Below are positions 8,201 through 15,824 of a stretch of 28,577 nucleotides of DNA, in pieces; the stretch's first letter is position 1, and the number at the start of each line of letters is the position of its first letter. The stretch is from an uncultured Christensenellaceae bacterium (GTDB taxonomy: Bacteria; Bacillota; Clostridia; Christensenellales; Pumilibacteraceae), in contig CAJUKR010000012.1 of the NCBI GenBank assembly GCA_910587025.1, positions 6,829-35,405 on the forward strand. Direction: 5' to 3'. The notes beneath the pieces were generated by a model. That model was given only the letters and a program-made list of their open reading frames with translations, ran no database searches and had not been told where the DNA came from. The position numbers were made by a program, and so were the translations under genes.

Positions 8201-8607
8201 AGCCTATACGTCTGCAGGGTGCGTTCGTGTCCAACGAAGAGATCGTCGGCGTAGTCGATTATGTTAAGAGAAACAACGAAGCATGTTTTGACGAAAATAT
8301 CGAAAAGGCCATACTTGTTTCGAAAGAACCCGCCGCCGATGCGTCCGTTTCGTCGGGAGAAGGCGAAGAGGAAAGCGCGGACGAAAAACTTTTCCCCGAT
8401 ATCATGCGTTGCCTGATAAACAACGGAACAGCGTCGACCTCGCTTCTTCAGCGTCGTTTCTCGCTCGGATATTCGAGAGCGTCCAGGATAATCGACGTGT
8501 TCGAAATGCGCAAATGGGTCGGTCCGTCCGCGGGAGCAAAACCGCGTGAAGTATATATGACGCAGACACAGTACGAAGAGGTATTCAATCAGTCGTTCGA
8601 TGATTAA
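5272..8607 (+). CDS. ftsK: FtsK/SpoIIIE-family DNA translocase
   Basis: A septum-anchored hexameric ATPase that pumps DNA out of the division or sporulation septum. The TTG start at 5272 follows GGGAG at six bases. Four membrane helices occupy about residues 19-172. The linker (about 175-615) is rich in Pro, Glu, Asp and Ser and appears disordered. The motor follows, with Walker A GTTGTGKS at 772-779 and Walker B IVDELADL with D887-E888. The C-terminal gamma winged-helix domain (about 1040-1105), which reads oriented DNA motifs in this family, ends the protein. At 1111 residues it is some 300 longer than Bacillus SpoIIIE, nearly all in the linker. Its end overlaps rimO by eight bases. Whether it serves division, sporulation or both cannot be told. 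Confidence 0.95.
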   Translation: MSVNKYTRRKKNNSGDYEILGIVLIIISAFLLVCTLIPIIFGVVSEGLRSVLLGLFGIFAYIALCGMLATGICLVMGRRIAVGGKYIALIVGIVISFFLILQLATTSAFFEKNFGEYLGEVYSAKFTAGGLIFGIIAYAFQAFLPLPVAYVLFSLIFIACGGLLGYFIYKEVRYTHKPDELPAEEDDSFGKRAFTDDVPAQKVYMHTPTKLFVEDIVPAKKEEPTEEIGISDPEYHRMDQSLADSMLYDRTAGSDKKMSEFDEQVFRSQAGASLYDNSVYAPKKPNVRPEVVQASVDEVRPKRPDKILHESGKMPFIVIPTQKESDSIYNPNKIINTDEAVRGGIIDNARTDYGKSTGNQSVNGFGIFNNTNSGVGQMPASGTGFGADAAHGSYIKDERVSDTPIINAEYFERMFADKQPREPEPRMQRPTESSKPTPPPAQTLGSFSDYPDRTEPTRKPEIEKSEPVREQIRPIINSSFVSNEMPKEKPAEKSRRAFYEENDFDDIDDATSDPLASVLADKSNDITPSVEPESRHSSSLSDSFVLDENVVDLSEKHNDYSNNDNSGYYTVEEDIVPPKQERPERNRKAKVLDGQLDIDSVHNPDSDLIEIPQAQAPYSYSYPPISLLSEPDRSYVIDTNDIEAKSHDIEEALRSLKFPAKVVNVVSGPTVTRYELQPQSGISVKKILALDKDLEFHLARGAVRIEAPVANKQAIGIEVANNAPSVVGFREIIESGAFSDTKSVLPLALGKDIGGDAIVRSLEKMPHLLIAGTTGTGKSVCLNTLILSLVYKRSPEEVRLILVDPKQVEFTLYRELPHLLLRNPITDVNHAISALEWLIDEMNRRYTIFGKLASKGYPVRNIAEYNACSLVKEGKAMKIPYIVMIVDELADLMSMRKKDVENGVRQLLQKSRASGIHLVLATQRPSVDVITGTIKVNLPTRISFKVTSNADSRTILDQGGAEALLGRGDMLIMDNSEPIRLQGAFVSNEEIVGVVDYVKRNNEACFDENIEKAILVSKEPAADASVSSGEGEEESADEKLFPDIMRCLINNGTASTSLLQRRFSLGYSRASRIIDVFEMRKWVGPSAGAKPREVYMTQTQYEEVFNQSFDD

Positions 8608-9901
8608 GAAAGTTGCTGTAATTTCACTCGGTTGCGATAAAAACCGCGTCGATACCGAAAATATTCTGTATCGCTTGAACGCGGGCGGTTTCGAATTGAC
8701 CGACGATATGGCGCAAGCCGAAGCGATAATAATCAATACCTGCGCTTTTATAGAGTCCGCGGAAAAAGAATCGATAGACAATATCTTCGATGCGGCGCGG
8801 CTCAAAACCGAAGGTTGTCTGAAAAAACTTATCGTTGCGGGTTGTTTGCCCATGCGATATAAGACGCAGCTCGATACTCTTTTGCCCGAAGTCGACGCGT
8901 TTGTCGGTATAAACGATTATTCGGCTATATGCGACGTCATACGCGGAAGCGACAAGCTGTATTTGTGCGGAAACGACGCTCCGACCGAAAAACGCATGCT
9001 GTCTACGCCGCCGCATTATGCTTACCTTAAGATAGCGGAAGGTTGCGATAATTTCTGTACCTATTGTACCATTCCTTCAATACGGGGACGATACAGATCG
9101 CGTACAACGGACAGCCTTATCGAAGAAGCGAAATTTCTGGACGATTGCGGAGTGAAGGAGTTGATCCTTGTTGCGCAGGACGTAACGAGTTACGGCAAAG
9201 ATATTTACGGAAGACCCGAGTTGGTCGGATTGCTTAAAAAACTGCTCGGCGAGTGCGATTTCGAAAAAATCCGTCTGTTGTATTGTTATCCAGAACTTGT
9301 TTCCGACGAGTTGATCGATTTCGTGGCAGGTGAAAGCCGTATGGCAAAATATATGGACGTGCCTTTGCAACATGTTTCGGACGGCATTCTGAAAGCGATG
9401 CACAGACGGAGCACTCACGATCGGATCGTTTCGTTATTCGGAAAGTTGAAAGATCGCGGTATTGCCGTGCGCACTACGCTCATCGTAGGGTTTCCCGGCG
9501 AGACGGAGGAGCAGTTCTCCGAACTCGAGGAATTTGTACGCGAATACAGACCCGAACATCTCGGTGTATTCGCGTACAGCAAAGAGGATGGCACGCTTGC
9601 CGCAAAAATGGATGATCAGATACCTACGCGCGTCAAGATCGAACGGGTCAATAAGCTCGGACGACTTGCCGCGGAACAGGCGAAAGAGCGTAATTCGGCG
9701 TTTGTGGGGAAAGTTCTCGACGTTGTTTACGAAAACATCGATTATGATCGCAATATGTTTGTCGGACGTACGGAGTTTGACGCGCCCGACATTGACAGTG
9801 TCGTATATTTTACCGCGGATTTTGTTGACGTCGGTTGTACATATAAAGTCAGGATAACCGATTACGACGGTTATGATCTGATAGGGGAGGCAGTAAAATG
9901 A
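8600..9901 (+). CDS. rimO: Ribosomal protein S12 (Asp) methylthiotransferase RimO
   Basis: A radical SAM enzyme that adds a methylthio group to a conserved aspartate of ribosomal protein S12. The N-terminal UPF0004 domain opens with the RimO-type SLGCDKNRVDTE and holds the three cluster cysteines C12, C48 and C82. The radical SAM motif is C149-x3-C153-x2-C156. YMDVPLQH and a C-terminal TRAM domain follow. At 433 residues the length is normal. SLGCxKNxVDxE separates it from the tRNA-modifying MiaB and MtaB. It overlaps ftsK by eight bases and pgsA by four, which indicates coupled translation in one operon. Confidence 0.96.
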   Translation: MIKKVAVISLGCDKNRVDTENILYRLNAGGFELTDDMAQAEAIIINTCAFIESAEKESIDNIFDAARLKTEGCLKKLIVAGCLPMRYKTQLDTLLPEVDAFVGINDYSAICDVIRGSDKLYLCGNDAPTEKRMLSTPPHYAYLKIAEGCDNFCTYCTIPSIRGRYRSRTTDSLIEEAKFLDDCGVKELILVAQDVTSYGKDIYGRPELVGLLKKLLGECDFEKIRLLYCYPELVSDELIDFVAGESRMAKYMDVPLQHVSDGILKAMHRRSTHDRIVSLFGKLKDRGIAVRTTLIVGFPGETEEQFSELEEFVREYRPEHLGVFAYSKEDGTLAAKMDDQIPTRVKIERVNKLGRLAAEQAKERNSAFVGKVLDVVYENIDYDRNMFVGRTEFDAPDIDSVVYFTADFVDVGCTYKVRITDYDGYDLIGEAVK

Positions 9902-10527
9902 ATTTACCGAACAAACTCACGATGTTAAGACTATTTCTAGTTCCAGTGTTCGTAGTGCTTGTATTCCTGGAAGTGGGAACATTCGCCTTATTTAACGATT
10001 TCGTAGCATTCGGTGTGTTTGCTATCGCAAGTTTTACGGATTATCTCGACGGACATCTGGCGCGCAAATTGAATATGGTTACCGATTTCGGTAAGCTTTT
10101 TGATTCCGCCGCGGACAAACTTTTATGTTGCAGTGCGCTTATATTGCTTATCTATATCTTTTCCGTGGTCTGTATGCCGATATTCGAGAGTATTACGATT
10201 TGGCTTGTAATGCTGATTTGCATTACCGTATTCACAGTGACGATAATTTGTCGCGAACTCTTTATGACGGCGTTTCGTTCGGTCGCCGCAAGCAAAAACA
10301 TCGTAATCGCCGCGGATATGCCCGGAAAGATCAAGACGGTAATGCAGATGATCGCTATCATGGCGTTGTTGCTCGTTCCCGATCTGATGTTTATAAACGG
10401 CGTTGTAGGTATGGTATTTTTTATCATCGGATTTGCGGCGCTTGCTTTGGGTATGATCATGGCGGTATTGTCCTGCGTGCTCTATATCTGCAAATATCCC
10501 GCTGTGTTTTCGGAGGGAATGAAATAA
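9898..10527 (+). CDS. pgsA: CDP-diacylglycerol-glycerol-3-phosphate 3-phosphatidyltransferase
   Basis: The enzyme makes phosphatidylglycerol-phosphate from CDP-diacylglycerol and glycerol 3-phosphate, the committed step to acidic phospholipids, in the inner membrane. The full CDP-alcohol phosphatidyltransferase signature is present: D48, D51-G52, A55-R56, G65, D69 and D73 with correct spacing. The 209-residue protein is highly hydrophobic with several membrane helices. NLPNKLTMLR at the N-terminus is typical of PgsA. The ATG overlaps the rimO stop (ATGA). The rimO-pgsA-cinA-recA order is a common Firmicute arrangement. PgsA is preferred over phosphatidylserine synthase by the N-terminus and the context. 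Confidence 0.94.
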   Translation: MNLPNKLTMLRLFLVPVFVVLVFLEVGTFALFNDFVAFGVFAIASFTDYLDGHLARKLNMVTDFGKLFDSAADKLLCCSALILLIYIFSVVCMPIFESITIWLVMLICITVFTVTIICRELFMTAFRSVAASKNIVIAADMPGKIKTVMQMIAIMALLLVPDLMFINGVVGMVFFIIGFAALALGMIMAVLSCVLYICKYPAVFSEGMK

Positions 10528-10539
10528 TACGGTGATTCT

Positions 10540-11610
10540 ATGGATGTTTATTTGATCGCAATCGGAAGACAAATGCTCACGGAACACAGCTTCGATTTCG
10601 GACGACTGTTCGTTTTGTTGTCCGACAAAGAAATCGAGGTAAAAAATATCATTTATGCCGACAGTTTCGATCGGGTCGAATTACCGTCCGCCGCAGACGG
10701 CGAAAGCCGTATGTTTATTGTAACCGGTAATACCGAGACCGATAACAGCGAGATTTTCGGCAACGAAAACAACGAAGACTTCGCAGTAAACGGCAACGAT
10801 GTTTATGTTAAAATGCCGACGCTCGACGAAAATCTGCTTCGTACGAAAATAATACCGCGTATATCTTCGGCAAATAAAATATCATGCAATAACGTAATAA
10901 TCAAGACTTACGGGAAAAGTCGAGACGAGTTGGAAGAAATGCTTGCGGACTGCATGAAAAACCGTAATAAAATCACTTTCGGCTTTTATGAAAACGAAGT
11001 CGGTTACGATGTCAGGATAAGATATCCCAAGACAGCGCAATCCGTTGCCGTGAACGATGTTATTACAAAAGCTGGCGAAATACTGTCCGAGTGCACTTAC
11101 GCGCTGAAGGATATATCGCTTGCCAAGTGCGTTGCGCGTGCCGTTCTCGCTTCCGGAAAACATATCGCCGTCGCGGAATCGTTTACGGGCGGAGGTATAG
11201 CTTCGGCGCTTACGAGCGTACCCGGAATGAGCAAATCGCTTATCGAAAGCGTAGTATGTTATTCGCACGAATCCAAAATCGCCCGCCTTGGAGTGCCGGA
11301 AAGCGTTATCAACGAATTCGGCGCAGTATCGGCGGATACCGCTTTCGAAATGGCTAACGGATTGTTGATGAATCCGTCATGCGACGTGGCTGTCGCGACT
11401 ACCGGTAATGCGGGGCCGACGGCGGAAAACGACGAGGTGGGTTTGTTTTTTATCGCGATCGGCGATCGCGACGCGATACATGTATTCAAGCATAATCACA
11501 ATGTAAAAAATCCCGATGAAAAAAGCGTCGGAGAAATACGCCGCGAAATAACGGAAGCGGGAATCAATACCGCTTTGTTTGAGCTCGGCAAATTTCTTAA
11601 GAGAACATAA
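10540..11610 (+). CDS. cinA: CinA-family protein with degenerate N-terminal MoCF-like domain and C-terminal nicotinamide-nucleotide amidase-like domain
   Basis: A 356-residue CinA homologue; full CinA is about 410-420. The C-terminal domain (about 195-355) resembles NMN deamidase PncC: A-E-S-F-T-G-G at 212-218 with the presumed nucleophile S214, then VVCYSHESK, the FGAVSADTA segment and TTGNAGP. The family Cys in AESCTGG is Phe here and ITGIAGP is TTGNAGP. Residues about 110-190 fit the small KH-like middle domain. The N-terminal 105 residues begin like CinA (VYLIAIG) but the GTELL motif reads GRQML and the GGLGPTxDD loop is missing, so that ADP-ribose pyrophosphatase-type domain is probably inactive. 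Between pgsA and recA, the standard place for cinA. Family is certain; activity is not. Confidence 0.9.
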   Translation: MDVYLIAIGRQMLTEHSFDFGRLFVLLSDKEIEVKNIIYADSFDRVELPSAADGESRMFIVTGNTETDNSEIFGNENNEDFAVNGNDVYVKMPTLDENLLRTKIIPRISSANKISCNNVIIKTYGKSRDELEEMLADCMKNRNKITFGFYENEVGYDVRIRYPKTAQSVAVNDVITKAGEILSECTYALKDISLAKCVARAVLASGKHIAVAESFTGGGIASALTSVPGMSKSLIESVVCYSHESKIARLGVPESVINEFGAVSADTAFEMANGLLMNPSCDVAVATTGNAGPTAENDEVGLFFIAIGDRDAIHVFKHNHNVKNPDEKSVGEIRREITEAGINTALFELGKFLKRT

Positions 11611-11621
11611 AGGAGTAAAAA

Positions 11622-12647
11622 ATGGAAAAAGATAAAAGCATGGCGGCGAGCGAAAGAGAAAAAGCGCTGGAACTCGCCATTGCCAAGATCAAAAAAGAAC
11701 ACGGCGAAGGCTCGATAATGAAAATGACGGACGACAGTATTCGCGCCGTCGACGTTATCCCGACCGGTTGTCTTGCTCTCGACCTTGCTCTCGGCATCGG
11801 CGGAATGCCCAGAGGCCGTATCGTCGAAATTTACGGACCCGAGTCCAGCGGTAAAACTACGCTTACTCTTCATATCATAGCTCAGGCGCAGAAGAAGGGC
11901 GGAAGAGTCGCGTTTGTCGATGCGGAGCATGCTCTTGATCCGAGTTATGCGAAAAACCTCGGCATAGATCTCAACGAACTTTATATTTCGCAGCCCGACT
12001 GCGGCGAGCAGGCGCTCAATATCGTGGAAGAGCTCGTCGGCAGCGGCGCGATCGACGTAATCGTCGTCGACTCAGTTGCGGCTCTTACGCCCAAAGCCGA
12101 AATAGACGGCGAGATGGAGGACGCGCAGATCGGACTTCAGGCGCGCCTTATGTCCAAAGCGCTCAGGAAGCTTGTTGCGCCGGCGGAGCGTACGAACACA
12201 TGTCTTATATTCATAAATCAGTTGCGTGAAAAAGTCGGGGTGTTCTTCGGCTCGCCCGAGACTACGCCGGGCGGTAAAGCGCTCAAATTCTATACGTCGA
12301 TAAGACTCGATATCAGAAAAGTAGATTCCGTCAAAGACGGCAGTGAAATCGTGGGTAACCGCGCAAAAGTCAAGGTAGTCAAAAATAAAATGGCTCCTCC
12401 GTTCAAAACTGCCGAGTTCGATATCATATACGGTAAAGGTATCAGCCGTTCGGGCTGTCTGATCGATCTCGGACTCGAATACGACGTATTTTCGAAAAGC
12501 GGTTCGTGGTTCGGTTATAACGGCGAGCGCATAGCTCAGGGAAGAGAAAAGCTCAGAAATTTGCTTGATTCAAACGTCGAACTCGCAACCGAAGTCGAAA
12601 CAAAGATCAAAGAAGCGTGTGCGGCAAAGAAAGCCGAAAAAAACTAA
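11622..12647 (+). CDS. recA: RecA recombinase
   Basis: The strand-exchange ATPase of homologous recombination, which also activates LexA cleavage. The 341-residue product has Walker A GPESSGKT at 72-79, the FVDAEHALDP segment, Walker B VIVVDSVAALTP, the L2-side FINQLREKVGVFFGSPETTPGG and the C-terminal domain with a short charged tail. The ATG follows an AGGAG site at 11611-11615. It is 11 bases after cinA and likely in the same transcript. I see no terminator between recA and rny and no clear LexA box of the Bacillus type just upstream. Confidence 0.98.
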   Translation: MEKDKSMAASEREKALELAIAKIKKEHGEGSIMKMTDDSIRAVDVIPTGCLALDLALGIGGMPRGRIVEIYGPESSGKTTLTLHIIAQAQKKGGRVAFVDAEHALDPSYAKNLGIDLNELYISQPDCGEQALNIVEELVGSGAIDVIVVDSVAALTPKAEIDGEMEDAQIGLQARLMSKALRKLVAPAERTNTCLIFINQLREKVGVFFGSPETTPGGKALKFYTSIRLDIRKVDSVKDGSEIVGNRAKVKVVKNKMAPPFKTAEFDIIYGKGISRSGCLIDLGLEYDVFSKSGSWFGYNGERIAQGREKLRNLLDSNVELATEVETKIKEACAAKKAEKN

Positions 12648-12706
12648 GTATGTTATAAGCTCTGATAGCATTAAAATATTTCAAACCGAAAGGAGGTTAA
12701 CAACTC

Positions 12707-14314
12707 ATGGGAGCAACAATTATTGCTGAAATTCCCATTGCGCTGACTGTGGTTCTGCCTATAGTAGGATTGCTTATCGGCGCTGGGATTGGAATACTGA
12801 TATATATTCTTTTGATGAGAAACAAAATCGGTAAATCCAAACAGCTTGCCAATAAGATGGTCGAAGAAGCCATTACGGAAGCGAAATCCCTCAGACGGGA
12901 CGCGATTTCCGAGGGGCGCGCGGAAGTACAGAAAGAAAAGCATGCGTTTGAGAACGAAATGCGCGACCGCGCAAACGAGGCTCAGAAAACCGAACAGCGA
13001 CTTCAGCAGAGAGAGTCGTCGATCGAAAAGAAAGAGGGTATGCTCGAGAAGAAGGAAGCCAACCTCGATGCGAAGCTCGACGGTATCGAACAGATCAAAG
13101 CCAATCTCGCCGAACAGCAAGAGGAGATCAACGCGAAGAAACTCGAAGTCGGAGCCGCGCACGATAAGATGGTCGCCGCGCTCGAAGAAGTTTCGGGTTT
13201 AAGTAAAGACGAAGCCAAGCAACAGCTTATCGACTCTATGGAGGAGGAAGCCCGCCGCGACGCGGCGAAGATAGTTCGTGAAATCGAACTCAAAGCAAAG
13301 GACGAAGGGGACAAGCGCGCAAAGGAGATCATTGCGTTGTCTATTCAGAAGTGTGCGGTCGATCATAGCTCGGAAATAACTGTTTCGACGGTTACGCTTC
13401 CGAACGATGAAATGAAAGGACGCATCATCGGTCGCGAGGGACGCAATATCAAGGCGCTCGAGCAAGCGACCGGCGTCGACTTCATTATCGACGATACGCC
13501 CGATACCGTAGTGCTTTCCGCATTCGACCCCGTGCGTCGCGAAATAGCTCGAGTTACGCTCGAGAAACTCATTTCCGACGGACGTATTCATCCCGGCAGA
13601 ATCGAAGACATCGTTGCCAAAGCGACGAAAGAAATCGATATTCAGATCAAAGAAGCGGGTGAGAACGCCATGTTCGAAACGGGCGTGTTCAATCTCAATC
13701 CCGAAGAAGTCAAGTTGCTCGGCAGAATGAAATACAGAACGAGTTACGGACAAAATGTTCTCAAACACTCGATCGAGGTTTCGCATCTCGCCGGAAACAT
13801 GGCTGCGGAGTTGGGCGCAAACGTCAATGTCTGCAAGCGCGCGGGACTGTTGCACGATATCGGAAAGTCGATCGATCACGAGACAGAGGGAACTCATATT
13901 TCGATTGGCGTAGATATTGCGAAAAAGTACAAAGAAAACGAGGACGTTATTCATTGTATAGCCGCGCATCATAACGATATAGAACCGAAAACGCTCGAAG
14001 CGATCATCGTTCAGTGCGCCGACGCCATAAGCGGATCTCGTCCCGGCGCGAGAAGAGAATCGCTTGAAAACTATGTCAAGCGTCTTGAACAGCTCGAAAG
14101 TATCGCAAACGCGCATAACGGCGTGGAAAAGTCTTATGCGATACAGGCGGGCAGAGAAGTGCGCATAATCGTCAAGCCCGAGGTTGTGGACGATGCGGCG
14201 ACCGTGTTCCTTGCAAGAGATATCGCAAAGCAGATCGAAAACGAAATGCAGTATCCCGGACAGATCAAGGTCAACGTAATAAGAGAACTCAGAAGCGTAG
14301 ATTATGCGAAGTAA
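12707..14314 (+). CDS. rny: Ribonuclease Y
   Basis: The membrane-anchored endoribonuclease that begins mRNA decay in Firmicutes. A single N-terminal membrane helix (about 11-37) is followed by a long charged coiled coil (about 40-200), a KH domain with GRIIGREGRN and an HD domain with H383-D384 in LLHDIGKSIDHE. At 535 residues it is close to the family norm of about 520. A strong AAAGGAGG site stands 5' of the ATG. It lies downstream of recA, as in many clostridia, and upstream of a terminator. It forms a second RNA-decay gene in this window beside pnp. Confidence 0.97.
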   Translation: MGATIIAEIPIALTVVLPIVGLLIGAGIGILIYILLMRNKIGKSKQLANKMVEEAITEAKSLRRDAISEGRAEVQKEKHAFENEMRDRANEAQKTEQRLQQRESSIEKKEGMLEKKEANLDAKLDGIEQIKANLAEQQEEINAKKLEVGAAHDKMVAALEEVSGLSKDEAKQQLIDSMEEEARRDAAKIVREIELKAKDEGDKRAKEIIALSIQKCAVDHSSEITVSTVTLPNDEMKGRIIGREGRNIKALEQATGVDFIIDDTPDTVVLSAFDPVRREIARVTLEKLISDGRIHPGRIEDIVAKATKEIDIQIKEAGENAMFETGVFNLNPEEVKLLGRMKYRTSYGQNVLKHSIEVSHLAGNMAAELGANVNVCKRAGLLHDIGKSIDHETEGTHISIGVDIAKKYKENEDVIHCIAAHHNDIEPKTLEAIIVQCADAISGSRPGARRESLENYVKRLEQLESIANAHNGVEKSYAIQAGREVRIIVKPEVVDDAATVFLARDIAKQIENEMQYPGQIKVNVIRELRSVDYAK

Positions 14315-14321
14315 GCGACTT

Positions 14322-14360
14322 AAAAACCGCGACAGACAATTTTGTTCTGTCGCGGTTTTT
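14322..14360 (+). terminator. Intrinsic terminator behind rny
   Basis: A 15-bp perfect stem pairs 14322-14336 with 14346-14360 across a nine-base loop. The stem starts with AAAAA and ends with TTTTT, so it may work in both directions. It begins eight bases after the rny stop codon. Confidence 0.93.
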
Positions 14361-14381
14361 CTTGTCCCGCGAAGTAATTTG

Positions 14382-14411
14382 TTGACAACCGTCTGTATAA
14401 AGTAGTACAAT
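14382..14411 (+). promoter_or_regulatory. Orphan rightward sigma-A-like promoter
   Basis: TTGACA at 14382-14387 and TACAAT at 14406-14411, spacer 18. The predicted start near 14418 lies just before the bidirectional hairpin of the opposing tRNA gene. It could drive proC-rnhA by reading through that hairpin and antisense to tRNA-Trp, or make a very short RNA. Confidence 0.55.
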
Positions 14412-14424
14412 ATATCAGTAATCG

Positions 14425-14464
14425 AAAAATGCCCGAATTCGGTTTTTCCGAAAGCAGGCATTTT
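14425..14464 (-). terminator. Terminator of the tRNA-Trp gene (bidirectional shape)
   Basis: Arms 14430-14442 and 14448-14460 pair as an interrupted stem with a five-base loop. On the minus strand it is followed by TTTTT (complement of 14425-14429), and on the plus strand by TTTT (14461-14464). It lies seven bases beyond the tRNA CCA end. Confidence 0.75.
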
Positions 14465-14471
14465 ACGAATC

Positions 14472-14545
14472 TGGCAGGGGATGAGAGAATCGAACTCCCA
14501 CCAAAGGTTTTGGAGACCCTTGTCATACCACTAGACTAATCCCCT
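14472..14545 (-). tRNA. tRNA-Trp (anticodon CCA)
   Basis: Read on the minus strand, the 74-base gene starts at 14545 with AGGGGAT, which pairs with ATCCCCT, and ends G-CCA with the CCA encoded (complement of 14472-14474). The D arm, the five-pair anticodon stem AGGGT/ACCTT, the loop CTCCAAA with anticodon CCA, and the T arm GGGAG-TTCGATT-CTCTC all fold. The GGTCTCCAAAACC core is typical of bacterial tRNA-Trp. It is a single tRNA with its own promoter and terminator. Confidence 0.95.
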
Positions 14546-14556
14546 GTGACTGTGAT

Positions 14557-14585
14557 ATTATATTATATTGTATCGTAATTGTCAA
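14557..14585 (-). promoter_or_regulatory. Promoter of tRNA-Trp
   Basis: On the minus strand, TTGACA (complement of 14580-14585) and TATAAT (complement of 14557-14562) are both perfect consensus with an exact 17-base spacer. The start would be near 14550, about five bases before the mature tRNA end. It overlaps the 5' flank of proC. Confidence 0.88.
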
Positions 14586-14602
14586 TCGATTTAGGAGTAA
14601 AT

Positions 14603-15385
14603 ATGAAGAATTATCGTATAGGATTTGTCGGCTACGGCAACATGGCAAAGGCTATTGCTTCGTCGTTCGCAAAGAATGATATTTCGACGTCCGTAGTCGC
14701 GTTTGACGTGAACGCGCTTGCGTCGGACGGTAACGCCGTCATGCTCGAATCGGGAGCGGAGGTCGTAGCAAACAGCGACTACGTCTTTCTTTCCGTAAAA
14801 CCGCAAATGGCGTCGGAAGCGCTTTCGGGTCTTGATTTTTCGGGTAAGACCGTTATTTCGATCATGGCGGGAAAAAAGCTCGCCGCCGTATCGTCGCTTT
14901 GCCGCGGTGCGAAGAAGATAGTAAGAGTTATGCCGAATCTGTGCGCTCGCGTCGGTAAGTCGGTCAATGCTTATTGTTATATCGGATTGTCGGATGACGA
15001 AATCGTTCCGATCGAAAAGTTCCTCAATTCTTTCGGTATGGCGGTTGCACTCGACGAAAGTTATTTCGATACCGTCACCGGACTGACGGGAAGTTCTCCC
15101 GCATATACTTTCAGATATGCCAAAGCGTTGACCGAAAGCGGTATTAAACACGGTCTTTCTTTCGAACAGTCGCGCGACATGGCATTGTATTGTGTTGCGG
15201 CTTGTATGGATGTCTTGAAGTCTGCGGCAGCGCTCGAAGATATGCAGACTACTATCGATAACGTGTGCAGTAAGGGCGGGACGACGATAGAAGGAATATA
15301 TAAGCTCAACGAAGGCGACTTCGACAATGTCGTAATGTCCGCAATCGACGCGGCGATTGCACGTAGTGAAGAGCTCGGAAAATAA
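14603..15385 (+). CDS. proC: Pyrroline-5-carboxylate reductase
   Basis: The last enzyme of proline synthesis, reducing pyrroline-5-carboxylate with NAD(P)H in the cytoplasm. I start it at ATG 14603, 260 residues, behind AGGAG at 14593-14597; an in-frame TTG at 14579 overlaps the tRNA promoter and adds non-family residues. A Rossmann motif IGFVGYGNMAKA opens the protein. VRVMPNLCARVG, the TGLTGSSPAY segment (the family usually has TALSGSGPAY) and the C-terminal GGTTIEGI motif (family GGTTxAG) mark the P5C reductase fold and dimer domain. No obvious private promoter is seen beyond the orphan one at 14382. Confidence 0.95.
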   Translation: MKNYRIGFVGYGNMAKAIASSFAKNDISTSVVAFDVNALASDGNAVMLESGAEVVANSDYVFLSVKPQMASEALSGLDFSGKTVISIMAGKKLAAVSSLCRGAKKIVRVMPNLCARVGKSVNAYCYIGLSDDEIVPIEKFLNSFGMAVALDESYFDTVTGLTGSSPAYTFRYAKALTESGIKHGLSFEQSRDMALYCVAACMDVLKSAAALEDMQTTIDNVCSKGGTTIEGIYKLNEGDFDNVVMSAIDAAIARSEELGK

Positions 15386-15386
15386 T

Positions 15387-15821
15387 ATGAAAAAAGTAAC
15401 ATTGTATACCGACGGCGCGTGCAGCGGAAATCCCGGTCCCGGAGGTTGGGCATCGGTGCTTATTTACGGTACGTACGTCAAAGAAATCAGCGGCGGTGAT
15501 GTGTCTACAACCAACAATAAAATGGAGCTTACAGCCGTAATTATGGGGCTTAAAACCTTGAAAGAGCCTTGCGAAGTCGACGTATACAGCGACTCGACGT
15601 ATGTAGTCAATGCATTTCTCGAGCACTGGATAGAAGGCTGGATCTCCCGCGGTTGGAAAAACGTCAAAAACAAAGAGTTGTGGGATGAGTTGATATCGCT
15701 TGTCGCGGTACATAAAGCTCGTTTCAATAAAGTAAAAGGACATTCGGACAATGAGCTTAATAATCGTTGCGACGAACTTGCTCGCGCGGAAATAAAGAAA
15801 CTCGCTTTGGATAAAATATAG
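15387..15821 (+). CDS. rnhA: Ribonuclease HI
   Basis: Cleaves the RNA strand of RNA-DNA hybrids. ATG 15387 gives 144 residues, the normal length, one base after the proC stop; an in-frame GTG/TTG-type start inside proC is unlikely. The four acidic active-site residues are visible: D9 in YTDGACSGNPGPGGW, E47 in NNKMELTA, D69 in YSDSTYV, and D129 in NNRCDELA, with the helper H119 in VKGHSDN. It is the complete bacterial type-I form with the basic protrusion (GWKNVKNKELW). Likely co-transcribed with proC and the following membrane protein. Confidence 0.96.
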   Translation: MKKVTLYTDGACSGNPGPGGWASVLIYGTYVKEISGGDVSTTNNKMELTAVIMGLKTLKEPCEVDVYSDSTYVVNAFLEHWIEGWISRGWKNVKNKELWDELISLVAVHKARFNKVKGHSDNELNNRCDELARAEIKKLALDKI

Positions 15822-15824
15822 AAT

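Noticed and set aside
7498..8853. 451-codon open frame antisense to ftsK and rimO (and a 360-codon one at 5362-6444)
   Set aside because: Both mirror strongly coding sequence and show composition-biased proteins with no recognisable domain.
13199..14461. 420-codon open frame antisense to rny, running into the terminator region
   Set aside because: It crosses a strong terminator and opposes a convincing RNase Y gene; no start signal seen.
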